Below are positions 25,515-37,850 of a DNA stretch of 64,000 nucleotides, in pieces. Both the position numbers and the translations under genes were made by a program. Under the pieces are notes generated by a model. That model searched no databases, was not told where the DNA came from, and saw only the letters and a program-made list of their open reading frames with translations. The stretch is from Steromphala cineraria (taxonomy: Eukaryota > Mollusca > Gastropoda > Trochida > Trochidae): NCBI GenBank assembly GCA_916613615.1, contig OU744730.1, positions 1,674,001 through 1,738,000 of the forward strand, read 5' to 3'. How positions within the stretch are numbered: the first letter of the stretch is position 1; the number at the start of each line of letters is the position of its first letter.

Positions 25515-26124
25515 ATTCTCTCCCCACAGAGGCAACTCAGTCATACCTGAATTAGCCTCTGTTCTATTACGGCTAACATACGGGATAGAAAGGTAGAAAT
25601 CTGATTGGAGGCAATCGAAGTTAGTTGTGCAATCAGCGACGCCGTTTCAAAAGTGGTCATTCGCAAAAGTTCGGCTATTCCCGTGTGGATCCGCATCAAA
25701 GGGAGATAACTCTTTCTTCTACAAAACAATCGCTTTTTACCTTCGCATTGGTTTTTATTTGGTGAATTATTAAAATAAAATTAATAATAAAACGAAGAAC
25801 AATTTACACAATTATAAAACAATATGTTTCTAATGAAAAACCCTATACATATCTGATTTTGAAATAGTTTCCCTCTCTGAGACTCGCACTGTTAATGAAA
25901 AAGAAACCTAAAGGCATGATTCTTTTGAAAGTCACTGAGCGACCATTGAGTATTCCCGAAGTCGTGGACATCCAAAAGGTGTTTTTATTGGCTGCAAATA
26001 AGGGAGATATCTCAAGTTACAACTTTTTGTCGCTAGGGCGATCTGCCGGAAACCCAGGATTTTGGCGTAATGGAACAGAGGCTAACTGGGGTATGACTGA
26101 GTTGCCTCTGTGGGGAGAGAATGC
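25515..26124. mobile_element. 610 bp Mutator-like foldback MITE, 9 bp duplication
   Basis: The arms 25,515-25,572 and 26,065-26,122 are inverted repeats with few mismatches. They start ATTCTCTCCCCACAGAGGCA. The 9-mer CTGATATTC lies immediately left (25,506-25,514) and right (26,125-26,133). A 9 bp target-site duplication is the known hallmark of the Mutator (MULE) superfamily. The right arm has two extra bases (GC) at its tip that the left lacks. The 77-codon frame at 25,895-26,128 runs into the arm and is not considered a gene. AAGGGAGATAACTC (about 25,698), a motif frequently met in molluscan repeats, lies inside. Confidence 0.78.
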
Positions 26125-26133
26125 CTGATATTC

Positions 26134-29019
26134 AGAATTTGACTATTATTTAATATTTTTATGATATGATGTCAAGTTTACCATAAGCTGGTTCTAAAAT
26201 TGCAAAAATCTTTCAAAAACAATCATAAATAAAAAAGTTACGACTTAAAGAAAATTATATTTAATTTTCAGATTTTTCGAGGAGTGCCAAATTTTGAATT
26301 GCATATAACTCTTAAAATCGTTCGGTGACCCCCAAATTTTATTTCATTTTCAAATTCAGCACATCAAAAAGTACCTACACACCAAAAATTTGCAAATTCT
26401 TGAAACTTTTATTTCTGGGTAGACTATACCCTTAAGATCGATGATAGAATAATTATTACGTTGATTTCTATACAACATCTTTGTTTGAGTTCAATTCTTT
26501 TGGCTATTTAAATACATTTTAACAAAAATCATTGGTTTAAGCAGTTTGAACTTTAAAAATTTCTAATTTAGGACAAAAGACAAACAAGTAAAAGGTTCCT
26601 AATGACGTTCTATAGTAGTTATGTCTCCAAATCAAAGAAAACTGTATTTTTAACCCAAAATAGTCCAATAAGTATTCAAACGAATGTTTTTGTACGAGTA
26701 CGAGTACGAGTACAGTTGTATATACCAACGTCATACATACTTGACAAAAGGTGTACGACATAAAACTGACAATAAACAATGTTAAGCGACCATAAGGCTG
26801 AGCGATTTTAACGAAGAAATGTTTTAAGTAGAGACAGAAGACAAATCAAATGTTCTACGACTGAATTTTGTGTTCAGGGAAATTATCAAATAACTCGGAC
26901 AGATCATAGCTAATAAACTGATAAAATCAAAGAGTGTGTAGTTGGGACATAGATTTTAATCTCATACATGGATATTGTAAATCTTGATAGTTATTACGAA
27001 TAGAGACGTTTGCTTTATACCCTCGTGCTTATATCTTATATACACTGCAGCTATGTAATAAAGACTAAATCTCTTGAACTGCTAGTCAAATATCAAATAT
27101 CTAACATTAATCAATACTTGTATCACGTGTGCCTGAAGTACAGTCAAAAATACAATATTAACATTTTTGTATCATGCAGGAAACGTTAACTAATATTATA
27201 TTATACCATCTGGACAGTCATAGCATATCAATCATATATGTTTTCATATCAAAGCAATACACATCATATCATGACATCATATATCTTATCAAAATTTCAA
27301 TTTATCTTTATCATACCTTTTAATACCATATAATTTCCAAAACATTAATCACAAAACATCTCCCCTATAGCCATACGCATTCTCATGTGTAGCAGATTAT
27401 AAGAAATTTATAACATTTATAACACATCCTTTCTAATCACTCTGAAAAAATGCAAAACGATGTTCTCATTGAATCGCTGAGGCTATATTAGTATTAAAAC
27501 ATACATGAATACCCTATGTGATGAATACCGCATGCTGTATAGCATTGATTCAATGCATTTACATCTACGGATACTGATGTTACCTCATATCATGTCTTCT
27601 ATTAAATCAAAGTGACAAGGACAGCATTTAGGAACGTACGAAACGTGAAAGGACTATTCGGATTACTTTAACAGTAATTTTTGTTAATTAATCCTTCATG
27701 ATTATTTCATAATTGATAATTTTGTAATATAAGCAGTTTTTTGTTAAGGTAATCGATGCTGTCCATGTCTGCAAATAAATATCTTTTAAACACTGTGTTT
27801 ATGTAGGTAAACACATTGTTTTTGGCTACACTTGTGTGACCAAAACCACAATTGAAATGTAATTATCTTGTACCTCTCGTTCAATGTCTCTTTCCAATGT
27901 TACCAGAAACTATCATCTGTCATTATCCATATTTGGTTATCTGTATGAGGGCATTTCAGGTCAAAGCCAATATCGAATTACTTAAACCTTTGAATGAACA
28001 TAACGTTGAAATCTTCCACATTCTCCATATACCATCATTATTTTTACACCTAGATCTTTTACCCCATACCTCTGCCCCATGTACGATGGAATTGGGAGTA
28101 TCTTCTCATCAACTTCTAGTCAATTATTCATTTACGACATTTCAGACTGATAAACCGAGAACCGGCTAATAAATGTAAGATTTTTTTTAAGAAGAAATAA
28201 GGTAGCTTTATAAGATGCAAGACAAATGATTTCATTTTATACAGCGTCGTTTTTAATATATGCCATATCAATTTGATATGAACAGAAATGATGTAAAGAT
28301 AAGACGAGAGTTGTAGTATAACAACGAAGTAAGGTCAATGACAATGTTACTATGCCGTCACTATAAGGGCCCTAGTCGAGGATTTTCGGATTCTTGGCCG
28401 AATGTTATAAACGAAGTAAAATGTTTATTATAAAGTGAAAATTAAAACCTTGACCATCAATAGTTAAAATCGATATACTAGTTATAGAAAAGTCAGGGTA
28501 AACTTATCACGCATTCTTATTTTAGAAATAGCTTGGTAATAGAAGCATTTCAAGTTGTTTTCATCGTGTGTTTACACCAAAATAATAACGATATGCAGCT
28601 TACAATATACTGGCTATCGACAAAATATGTGCTTAAATATTTTCGTGAGTAACATAGGGAGGCCTAGACAGCTTTGACCGTGTCAGTTTTCAACTAAGCA
28701 GCAACACAAATCATATTCTAGTGATAGTACACATTATCTAGTAGCATAGTAACAAACAATTAACAATCCCACCTTCGAAATAATCGGCGTTTAGTCTAAG
28801 GATACCGTCACCGAACTGGCGAAACTGCAATGACAATGCAGCTTTTCAAAGTGCAGTTAGAGTTACTTCCCCTGTTGTAGCGACGTTGACAAGTGGTTTG
28901 TACCAATTTTGTGTTGTATAGAAGAAACAAATGTTTGCTTGTGCATAAACCATATAAACTAACTTCACTTAAGATGTTGATAGATTGTAGGAGACGTTTC
29001 TATCACAGTGGCGTAAGAA
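26134..29019. other. Long stretch without a gene
   Basis: No convincing coding region on either strand. A short GTACGA run lies at about 26,692-26,714. The phrase TTCGGTGACCCCCAAAT occurs at 25,350 and again at 26,321, flanking the foldback MITE at a distance. A 105-codon frame at 27,852-28,169 has no recognisable domain or splice context. The rest is AT-rich. Confidence 0.45.
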
Positions 29020-29215
29020 CGGTTTGAGTGGTGGGGGGCCCACATTTTTTTTGTGAGAGCGGGGGGTAGCCTCTCATAGAAATCAAACAATGATATATAT
29101 GAATTGCTGAGTGAGGGGGCACAAATTTTTTTTTGTGTGAGCGGGGGTTGCCTTTCCAAAAAATATAAAAATTATTTATATGGATTCCTGTGTGGGGACC
29201 CAAATTTGGTTTAAT
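29020..29215 (-). repeat. Degenerate 85-90 bp tandem repeat
   Basis: Three diverged units contain GGGGCCCACATTTTT-like, GTGTGAGCGGGGG-like and CC(T)TTCC-like blocks at about 29,033, 29,116 and 29,192. They look like a decayed minisatellite. No coding content. Confidence 0.6.
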
Positions 29216-29790
29216 GATATTATGAATGTGAATTATATGGATAAATGATTATTTAAGTGTTGAATGATTGATGATTTAATGTTGAATGATTGATGGATTG
29301 ATGATTTTAATGTTGAATGATTGTTGTGTTTTTAAGTGTTGAATGATTGATGGTTTTTAGTGTTGAATGATTGATTGTTGAGGGTTAAATGATTGATTGT
29401 TTAGTGTTGAATTATTGATTGTTTAGTGTTGAATTATTTACAATGATTGATGAATAATTGATTTATGATTGATAAGTTATTGATTGATGATTTGTGAATG
29501 ATTGTTACGGGCCCGTTTGTTCGCTGAAAGATTGATAAAGGATAATCTTTAAGTGTTGAATGGTTGATTATAGAAGATAATGATTGTTTTAGTGTTTGAT
29601 AATTGGTAATTGTTTGATTGATCATGAATGGATAACGAATGATTGAAAATTGCTGATTAATGCTTGATGAATTAATGATTTATGACTCATAGTCGTAGAT
29701 GGATGATTGATGGAGTTCATGATGGAAGTAATTCAAGGATGATTTATGACTCATAGAGTGATTAATGATAACTGATGATAATGATACCTT
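29216..29790 (+). repeat. TGATTGA-rich low-complexity region
   Basis: Irregular reiteration of TTGAATGATTGATGG and TTTAGTGTTGAA words over about 570 bp, grading into TGATTTATGACTCATAG-like repeats near 29,670-29,760. Open frames here are produced by the repeat composition. Confidence 0.8.
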
Positions 29791-31059
29791 TGTTGTTGGT
29801 ATCCATAATATAATAATAATTGACCTTATAACCTTGAAATAAATAGGAAGCATTCTCCAAATCCTGTAAGTTTATCTCCATCATTTCTTCTTGTTTTTCA
29901 TTAACTCCTTTGGTCTCAGAAACTTAAAAAAGCTCAAATCTCAATTTTACTCTGTGAATAGGTCAAAAATGTTTTAATAGCTTAAATATTCATAACAGCT
30001 TTGATATACTCAGATATTTTCAGTCACGTGAAAAGATCAAAATCACTATGAGTAGACGTTATAGGAATGTTTAAGGGGGAACTTTGTTACATAGTCTTTG
30101 TTCTCATCATTTTAATGGTTTCGAGTTTTTAAATTTGGCCTAAATATCACACTTAAAAACGTGAATGATGAACATGAAACAAAAAGCTAAAATGGTCAAA
30201 TACGTCTTCCAGGTAAGAATAGAAAAGTATAGCCTTAGCTCTGTACCTCATCTGGCTTTTTGCAGCTATTTTCTAGCCTTTACAGGTACAAGACAACAGG
30301 GTCACAATATCTTTGAAAATAATGTTTCTTGCAAAACGGAATTCACTTTAAAGGATCGCATTTTGTTCTGAAAATGGATATAATAAAGCTTTAAAGCTTC
30401 GAAGGGCATTGTCCTTATTCGGGGCAACAAATTCACCACAAATTCTAATCATATTTTTTAAAGTAGTCTGTATACAACAAATCAGTTTTTTATGCTTTTT
30501 AAATAATATGGAAACAAATTTAGATTTTAAGGGCGTGGCCCCAGTGAAAAGATCTCACTTATTCACATGAGCAGGTAATTAAAACTTTTGCAAGATAAGT
30601 TATCTATGAATGTGTAATTAAAAGGATGAAAAAATAATTCCTTTAAAACAATTGAAAAATCCCTAATTCATGGGGGTAATTCACGTGCATGTATGTTTCA
30701 AATGTATGTTTCAAATTATATCAGACATATTAAATACAGACAAACTGACAGGCACGCAGACCAACCGATACATTTTGTTATTTGCCATATATAGTTCAAA
30801 GTCTCTTTCTTACAAAGATGAAACACACATCTTTCAATGATGTTTAAGATCAAATGTTTTTTTAGGAAAAGTGTTTAAAGTATTAAAGGGACATTCCTGC
30901 CCATATGTCCGTTTCAGTGGTGGTGGGTGATGGGGTAGACCCTTCTTCTTTCTCTGACCCCTGAGCTTTTATGCCCCACCCCCTGGGAAGGTTGGGGTAA
31001 TATCTAAATATCCTCGCATTTTCGAGGTAAAAAAAATCTCAACCCTTTCCCATTTACAA
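29791..31059. other. No gene seen
   Basis: Featureless AT-rich DNA. Only short frames without motifs. Confidence 0.45.
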
Positions 31060-32990
31060 TTCTAACTAGAAATCTGTGCATGTAATGCACTGTGATGTCC
31101 CCCGCTAACATTTAATCCGAAAGTGACCCTACCCCCACTATGTACAAATTTCATATTGTTTCCATGGAAACCAGAAAAAAAACAATTGAGAATAACCAAA
31201 GTAGCAAAAGGCACCACTCCTCCAGTAGGGGAGACCAGGGCAAAGCGCGCCGTCGGGGCAAAGTGACCAAGCGTTATTTCTTCTTAACGATCGACAGATG
31301 GCGTGGTTTGTCATTATCAACCTATGCAAGCAAACGTGAAGAAACGTTGTGATCGACGTTTACATCATTAGCGTGATTTGGAGACTTACCATTGCATAAA
31401 GTTGAAAAAACGGCATTTTTCTATAAAGAAAGAATATGTCCGAATTCCAATATTTCACATAAACATAAAACGCAACATTAAACTCTAGGGCACCTATTAC
31501 ACAAAAATATATCATCTATTCATTAAATAGGGAAATTTGCAATTCGTTGCTTTAATTATTTTCTATAATGCAAAAATCGAATGCTACCCTCAAAGGGGCA
31601 AAGTGAGCCGGGGGGAGCGCTTTGCCCCGAGTGTGCTTAAATATTTATTTATGCTCAACACATTATAGTTTTAGAGTTATCAATTAATTTTAGAAGCAAA
31701 TATAGTAAAATAGAATTGTTATTTTAATTCTATTTTTTTCCTATATTTTTTCAAAATTGGTATTAAAATGAAGTATAAAAATATATTATAGGGTTTTTGT
31801 TTCATTTAAAAACCCATATATTTTCTTTGATTTTTTAATATTAGTTTGATATTAATCATATATTTTGTTTTATCCCTACACAATTAAGAAGATAGGCCGT
31901 ATGGGCAAGTCCTACAGAGATAAGATGTTGTAAAATGGTAAATTTGTCTTTCAAATCAATCAATTTCTTTATTTCTTTAATATATTTGCTGGTTTCTGAT
32001 AATAAATGAGTTGAATTGTCAAGACTCCCATAGTTTTTGGATAAGAACTTTGAAAATATAGGTCCATGACATATCAAAACATATTTTGTCCTTCTTTGAA
32101 TACTGAGCTTAGATTTGTTTTATTTGTTTAGTTTTCATAAGGGTGCCTGTGAGCTGAATGGTACTCTAAAAACAACTTTGTTGTATAGTAATGGTTATTA
32201 TAGGTGTTTGACATATCACAATTGTGTGTCTTTTCGCACTGGGCACTTTGCCCCAAACTACGGGGCAAAGTGCACAGCCTTTGTCGAAATACATTTTTGT
32301 TAATATCTCTTTATGCAGGCATGGTAGGTTAAAAGGCATTTGTCATACAATAGTTTATATGATGAGAATTAGAGACATGCTGCAAGTTGCAATCTAAACA
32401 TGTTAATATGCTCAGAGAACACGTTTATATGTTAGGGGGCGCGCTTTGCCCTGGTTTCCCCTAGTTCTAACCACATATCAAGTCTAGTAAAATATTTTGA
32501 ATAGTTTTTAAGCTAAAGTACGGAAACAGACCCTACCCCCCATATACACCTAGTTCAACTTGTTTCTTTAGAAACCAGAATTTTTTTTTCAGAATAACTT
32601 AAATAGAAAAAAGGCATCACTCCACCACTAGGTCTAACCACATACCAAGTTTCGTAAAATCATATTGAATAGTTTTTGAGATATTGCCCGGAAATGGTCC
32701 TTTCAAACTGTTGCCATGGAAACAAGGAAAATTATATAATTCAGAATGACCAAAATAGCAAAAGGCACCACTCCACCACTAGGTCTAACCACATATCAAG
32801 TTTCGTTAAAAAATATTGAACAGTTTTGAAGATATGGTCCGGAAATGAAAGCATCCCCCAATATGCACTAAGTTTAAAATGTTTCCATGGATACCAGAAA
32901 AAATAAAAAATTCAGAATAACCAAAATAGCAAAAGGCACCACTCCAGAACTAGATCTAACCAAATACCAAGCTTTGCGGGGGACATAATT
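31060..32990 (+). repeat. Diverged 150-175 bp tandem repeat, interrupted by a DNA element
   Basis: Units share CCATGGAAACCAGAAAAA, ATAGCAAAAGGCACCACTCC, GGTCTAACCACATACCAAG and a GATATGGTCCGGAAATG-like block. Copies are seen at about 31,080-31,227, 32,462-32,610, 32,610-32,760, 32,760-32,935 and 32,935-32,990. The element at 31,228-32,461 split one unit between CCACT and AGGTCTAACC-equivalent positions. A pyrimidine-rich tract follows at 33,040-33,105. Confidence 0.7.
31228..32461. mobile_element. 1,234 bp TA-flanked DNA element, copy 2 (inverted relative to copy 1)
   Basis: The ends are GGGGAGACCAGGGCAAAGCG at 31,228 and a reverse complement ending at 32,461 (one base different). TA lies outside both ends (31,226-31,227 and 32,462-32,463). 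Its right-end subterminal sequence matches the left end of copy 1 (8,665), showing the same family in the opposite orientation. GGGGCAAAG words recur at about 31,598, 31,620 and 32,240-32,272. Non-coding. Confidence 0.85.
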
Positions 32991-33105
32991 ACAGGGTAGA
33001 TCCCTAAAAAGGATAAAATGTTGGGGAAGGGGGTTCCCTTTTCTCCCATCCCAATCCAAATCCCCTCGCTCTCCCTCTCCCACACCCCCTCCCCCCTTTT
33101 CTTTA

Positions 33106-33383
33106 AAAAAATTGTCAACCGAAAATCTTACTGTTCAGAGTTAAAGTGACTTTTTCTATAAAAAATTACTTGAAAGGTGCCCCCCCCTGTTCCTACGCCT
33201 ATGATAATCACTATGAAAAGACCATTTCATGGAGGAATATTTCTAGACTGTTCACAACTGTATATCGCCGACAATATGACCTTCACCTTGGTGTCCTGTG
33301 AAATAAATTAATCCGTGAAATCTAAGTCAAACATATTTTTAGAAGGAATCATATTTTTCTTTCAAAATGACATTATATGATAA
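33106..33383. other. No gene seen
   Basis: AT-rich spacer between the 150-175 bp repeat and the next hairpin. Confidence 0.4.
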
Positions 33384-33513
33384 AGAAATTATTAACCTCG
33401 TGTGTTTCCGTATCATTAATATCATTATAATAGGAATAAAAAGGCTCGCATAATACAAATTTTATTCCTATTATATGATATTAATGATACGGAAACACAC
33501 TCGGCTAATAATC
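33384..33513. repeat. Foldback hairpin element, about 130 bp
   Basis: The inner arms 33,400-33,441 and 33,460-33,500 pair almost fully (one indel) around an 18 bp loop. Pairing continues outward with ATTATTAACC against GGCTAATAAT. This is typical of a small foldback MITE. No clear target-site duplication was found. Confidence 0.75.
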
Positions 33514-33969
33514 TCTATATACTGAACCTATATAACGTCGGTGACGTTCTTTAACTATAATAATTCAAGGCGAAATTGCAAAACACATGATGGTAGGGAT
33601 ATTAATTTTCTTAATTGAATAATGACATGAACGTTATGAATAAACACAAATGAAGAATGCAGTATTTTTATTGTTCCTGAATCTTAATAAACATCGATTT
33701 GAAAATCACCTTCTAAATCAATTTCTCTTCTGAAACAAAACACTTATAAGTAGTGTCTGTAATGTTGAGAAAATATTTGGTGTTTTTTCAATTGTTTTGA
33801 TTAGTTTTTAAGAATTCAATAAATCATCACAAGTATGAGCAGTGACCGGAAATGGGCGACTAAAAAGGCCATCAAGTTTGAAGAAATCTTATTACATTTT
33901 ACCGCATATTATGTTACAATTTACCGCACTATTTAGTCATATTGACACCACATTTTGCTTGAATTTCAC
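33514..33969. other. No gene seen
   Basis: AT-rich DNA with no motif or repeat of note. Confidence 0.4.
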
Positions 33970-34033
33970 GTTCCTCGCACTAAACGTCACGTGACAAATC
34001 AGTTCCTCGCATTAAACGTCACGTGACAAATCA
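33970..34033 (+). promoter_or_regulatory. Tandem 32 bp repeat carrying GTCACGTGAC
   Basis: Two adjacent 32 bp units differ by one base and each contains the palindrome GTCACGTGAC, at about 33,987 and 34,019. This decamer matches the known CLEAR/USF-type E-box recognised by TFEB/MITF-class bHLH-zip factors. Binding and any target gene are unproven; no gene starts nearby. Confidence 0.4.
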
Positions 34034-34507
34034 GTACCAACAAGCGTCCCAGCGTACACATTACGACCAGTTGACGTATGAGAGGTGCTACTCAGACTAT
34101 CTCCTCAATATACTGAGCAACCTTAACTGATAACTCAATTGGTAATAAACTTTCCTTGTGGTAAAATGTAATAAATATCTACGTAAATTGTAATACTGGT
34201 AGTAACCATGATGATTTTCACATAAAACTAATTTATTATTGCTTTAAAACCTCAGTCAATGTGCTAAAACATGATAGTTACAAATTCAGTTCAGCATTAA
34301 GTTAAAATGGTGTGTTTGTGATCGTTATGAGTTTACAATGTTCAGTATATCAAACACTATTAGACTTTCAGAAGAATATAACCATTGGACCAGCTTACTT
34401 TTCCACTCAATACCATATCGCATTAAAAAATGTCATTGACCAGGGGAAACAACGTAAGCGCCTTGAGCAACCACTAGTGAATGGATATGCGCGCTATATA
34501 AATATTC

Positions 34508-34508
<1 letters not shown>
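34034..34508. other. No gene called
   Basis: The 89-codon frame at 34,312-34,581 runs into the ATA microsatellite and shows no domain. Nothing else supported. Confidence 0.35.
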
Positions 34509-34543
<35 letters not shown>

Positions 34544-36014
34544 TAGCCGCAAGCGGCGACAACAGGATTCAGCCGCATTAACAGCGTGTTTAGTACAAAG
34601 ATAAACATATCAGGAGTCTCTCCTGAAAGTTTCATCAAATTCTGTCGACACGTGTAGCTTCAGGAGCCTTTTTAGCATTTTTCTTTTTTTCCGACATTAT
34701 TTCTATCGACTTTGATCAAACATTCTGAACGAAAATGACTGTTCGCGATCGATGTTTTGATAGATTCCTTTTGTAGGTATACTAGTCTTACATTCCTGAA
34801 AAAGTTGCATAATTCTGAGTCCAACTTTCTGAGTTACCTCCCTTTGAAAGTTGCGCATTGTACTAAGTCACCAAACTTTGAACACGTGTAGCGCAAAAAC
34901 TATTTAAGGTAGAGTCTTCAGGTGAACTATCGTTTAATGTCCAATGCCTCAGCTACAACATACCAAAGTTTCAGCTCTCTGCTGCAAGTATCTTCAGAGG
35001 AGTTGGTTCTCAAAGGTGCATGGGGTCCGGAAATTATAAAAGTTGAAAAATCCAATATGGCGGCCAAACCACGTGACCAACGACTTCGTCCTGATTGCCT
35101 TTTTTGCATAGAATTTTATTGCGCATCTTTTAAAAAAAAAATTAAGTCTCTAGCTGCATTTTGAAAAAAAATCCCATGTTAATTTTTCGATTTTGAATTC
35201 GACCTTGACCTTTTATTTGTCGACCGATTTCGCCCAAAAGCTTATTAGAGCGTCTTCTCATAGAGGGCTATCAATGTACAAAATATTGCTGTAATAGCAT
35301 AAGCCGTTTTGGCTAAATCGTGTTCACAAAATCGGTGGAATAAAAAAAAAACAAAAAAAAAATAATAATAAAACACGCCAATAACAATAAGGATTCAGCC
35401 TTAAGGCTGAATCCTTAACTAGGGTTGCCCCGGCAACTCTGACGGTCTTCAGACCGCTGTTCAATTTGTAAGGTGCATTTCAATGTATCACAATGCTGGA
35501 ATGTCATTATGCATCGTCTTGAGCAATCTGCATGTCTCTGGGAGTCTATTTCTGGTAAAAATGTGCAAGGTCGTACAGTAATTCGTTTTCGTTTTTGGTC
35601 AACTTTGAAAGGTCACAGTTACCTACCTAATAATGCTAGGACTTTCAAATGAGCAAAGTCTCTAAGTGCAATCTACATGTCTCTGGAAGTCCATTTCCGC
35701 TCAAAATGTGCAAGGTCGTACAGTAAATTCAAAATGGCGCCTAAACCACGTGACCTACGAAGTCGTCATGATTGCCTTTTTTCTTCCTCAGGTCAATGCG
35801 CATCTTCATGTAAAATTTCAAGTCTCTAAGAGCATTTTAAAAAAATTCCTCATGTAAAAAATTTAAATTTGTAATGGCTGTAAATCGGAAATGGAAGTAG
35901 TTTCATGCAAGTAGCTTCAGTCGTTAATGCGCTAGAGCTTCCACAAAATTGTGTAAATAATAATAATAATCCCGGTAATAACAGTAGGTCTTCCAGACTT
36001 TCGTCTGAAGACCT
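34509..36014 (+). repeat. Repeat pair ending in (AAT)n and palindromes
   Basis: An ATA microsatellite (34,509-34,541) is followed by two diverged copies of a sequence that includes ATGGCGGCCAAACCACGTGA (about 35,056) or its ATGGCGCCTAAACCACGTGA form (about 35,733), then GATTGCCTTTTTT and AAGTCTCTA blocks. Each copy finishes with AAT units beside a palindrome: a perfect 24 bp one at 35,391-35,414 (half-site GGATTCAGCCTT) and an imperfect one at 35,986-36,014 (AGGTCTTC...GAAGACCT). An AGCCGCAAGCGGC hairpin sits at about 34,545. This is probably one dispersed element family; no protein is encoded. Confidence 0.65.
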
Positions 36015-36298
36015 AATAATAATTATGCTTCACAAGTCAGAGGTGGACCAATACAATGCTTGGGACTTTCTAGTCATTTGGAACATTATATGCTGTGTTT
36101 GTTATTGAACATGATCGAGTACCGGAAATATACCTCGAGTATATACCACAAGTAATCACGTTGAATCATGCGTGTTATCCAATCCAGTTGTACAATGTAC
36201 TATCATACGGTTGAGGCAGGTTCCTGGAAATCCTCATCTGCCCTAACTTTTGATATTCCGGGTTGATGGTCTAACTGTCCAGTTTTAACGAGGAATTA
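36015..36298. other. No gene seen
   Basis: Unremarkable sequence between two mobile elements. Confidence 0.4.
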
Positions 36299-37011
36299 AC
36301 TCTAGGCAGAAGAAATCCAAAGTCCATGGAATATATATGCACACAAGGAAGAACTTACATAACAACATAGATACAATATGTAGATAACAGTTGGCTTCCA
36401 CTCCAGGGGCATGAAAATCCAAATAGTAACTCAGCCCCCGGAGTAGTCGTGAGATGTGTTAGGTGTGATTCCCAAACTTCAACTCCTTTCGATCATACTC
36501 CAAGCCAGAGCTAGGATGAGAGATCCAACCTCGATGAGGTCCCAAATCGAATCTAGTTGTTTTAACATTTGGTCAGTTTATATAGCTGATACCTGAATTG
36601 ATTAAATCAGCAGTAGATAAACAGTAGTTGACAATGCATTGTTATTATGTGTCTAGAAGCTTGAGGATTAACGAAGTTAAACTAATAAAAGTGTCTAAAT
36701 GAGGTGTCCTAATTTTGCCTTAGGGCTTAAAGCTTGCCATAAGAATGATAATAAATGCATAAGATAATCTATGTGACTAAATATTAAATCTTTTTTACTT
36801 ATTCCAGATAACTTGAAGCGTTTTACTTCACAATAAATAAATATATCTTATGAAATGTACTAATATGTATGATATGAAATTGCTTATCAATATTGATAAT
36901 TTCTATCCTATGATAGTACTCTGAAGTGCAATATCTGATATGAAACGTTCTTATTGACCTTCAACTTTGAAATTCTCGAATGGAAATGGAACTTTTCTTC
37001 TGCCCGTGAGT
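36299..37011. mobile_element. About 713 bp imperfect MITE with ACTC...GCAGAAG ends
   Basis: The left end ACTCTAGGCAGAAGAAATCC and the inverted right end ACTCACGGGCAGAAGAAAAG share about 15 of 20 positions. TA precedes the left end; at the right, TA lies one base further out (37,013-37,014), so the border is uncertain by a base. The ends resemble the 587 bp MITE at 10,662. Old, non-coding. Confidence 0.55.
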
Positions 37012-37055
37012 GTAACTATCACATCAACTGACATCTCCATTTTTAAAATAAAATA

Positions 37056-37570
37056 CAGTCGAACTTGTAATAGCGGCCACCTCTATAGAGCGGCCACCTG
37101 CTAGTTACGGCCACCCTCAAGTCCCCCCGAGCGATTTTACATTATATTTTACCTCTATAGAGCGGCCACTTGTTAGATGCGGCCAGCGGCCACCCTAATT
37201 AAGTCCCGAGCGAAGCAAGACTTGTTAGTAACGGCCATTGCAATCACATGACTATCACACTATGAGTGAGATGACTGTAACATTCACAAAACAATCAAAA
37301 ATCAGTGACTATTTTAACAAATAGATTTTAAGATCATCATGTAACAAACTTTTAATGACTGTTATATCTTCATTGATTTTAAAAACTACATTGTATTTTT
37401 AATTATATATGTAAAATATGCTCTCATTTTAGAATAAAATATGATATTAGAATTTTCCTTAGTTGTCTTTGAGTATGACTGCACACCCGAACCTCTATAG
37501 AAAGGCCACCTCTATATAAAGGCCACTTTTGGTCGGTCCCTTGGGTGGCCTTTATAGACAAGTTCGACTG
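37056..37570. mobile_element. 515 bp pogo/Tigger-like MITE
   Basis: The ends CAGTCGAACTTGT and inverted ACAAGTTCGACTG are flanked by TA on both sides (37,054-37,055 and 37,571-37,572). Subterminal CTCTATAGAGCGGCCACC repeats several times at the left and CTATATAAAGGCCAC-type versions at the right. CAGT ends with TA duplication fit the known pogo/Tigger branch of Tc1/mariner. No transposase. Confidence 0.8.
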
Positions 37571-37640
37571 TATAGCAAACTATAATATTGATGCTGTCAG
37601 TTGGATTCGAAATGAAAAAGTTGTCAAAGAGTAAAATCAT

Positions 37641-37775
37641 GACTACTTCTGTGTCATACTTGAACAAATCCACAATAATAGTCAAGCCAAGCTAGACCTT
37701 GCAGAATCTATGTGGATATACAGACTGAACACTGTTCACCCTTATGGATTGAATGAATACAATCCTACAGGCTGA
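37641..37775 (+). pseudogene. Penelope-like element, C-terminal codons
   Basis: A 45-codon stretch ends in ESMWIYRLNTVHPYGLNEYN followed by three residues and TGA. The pattern E-x-x-W-I-x-x-L-x-T-x-x-P-x-G-L-N just before the stop is the familiar C-terminal signature of the GIY-YIG endonuclease domain in Penelope-like retroelements. The upstream body (reverse transcriptase) is missing, so this is a strongly 5'-truncated relic. The pogo-like MITE lies directly upstream. Not functional. Confidence 0.75.
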
Positions 37776-37850
37776 TCTTAGCCCAAGCCCTCTCATCCCC
37801 TCCTGTACATATGTCTCTGCTTCAAGCTTGTTGCTTCATTCTTGAGGAAG

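Noticed and set aside
25895..26128. 77-codon frame
   Set aside because: Its 3' half is the right arm of the foldback MITE.
27852..28169. 105-codon frame
   Set aside because: No recognisable domain, unusual Leu/His-rich composition, no splice sites or neighbouring exons.
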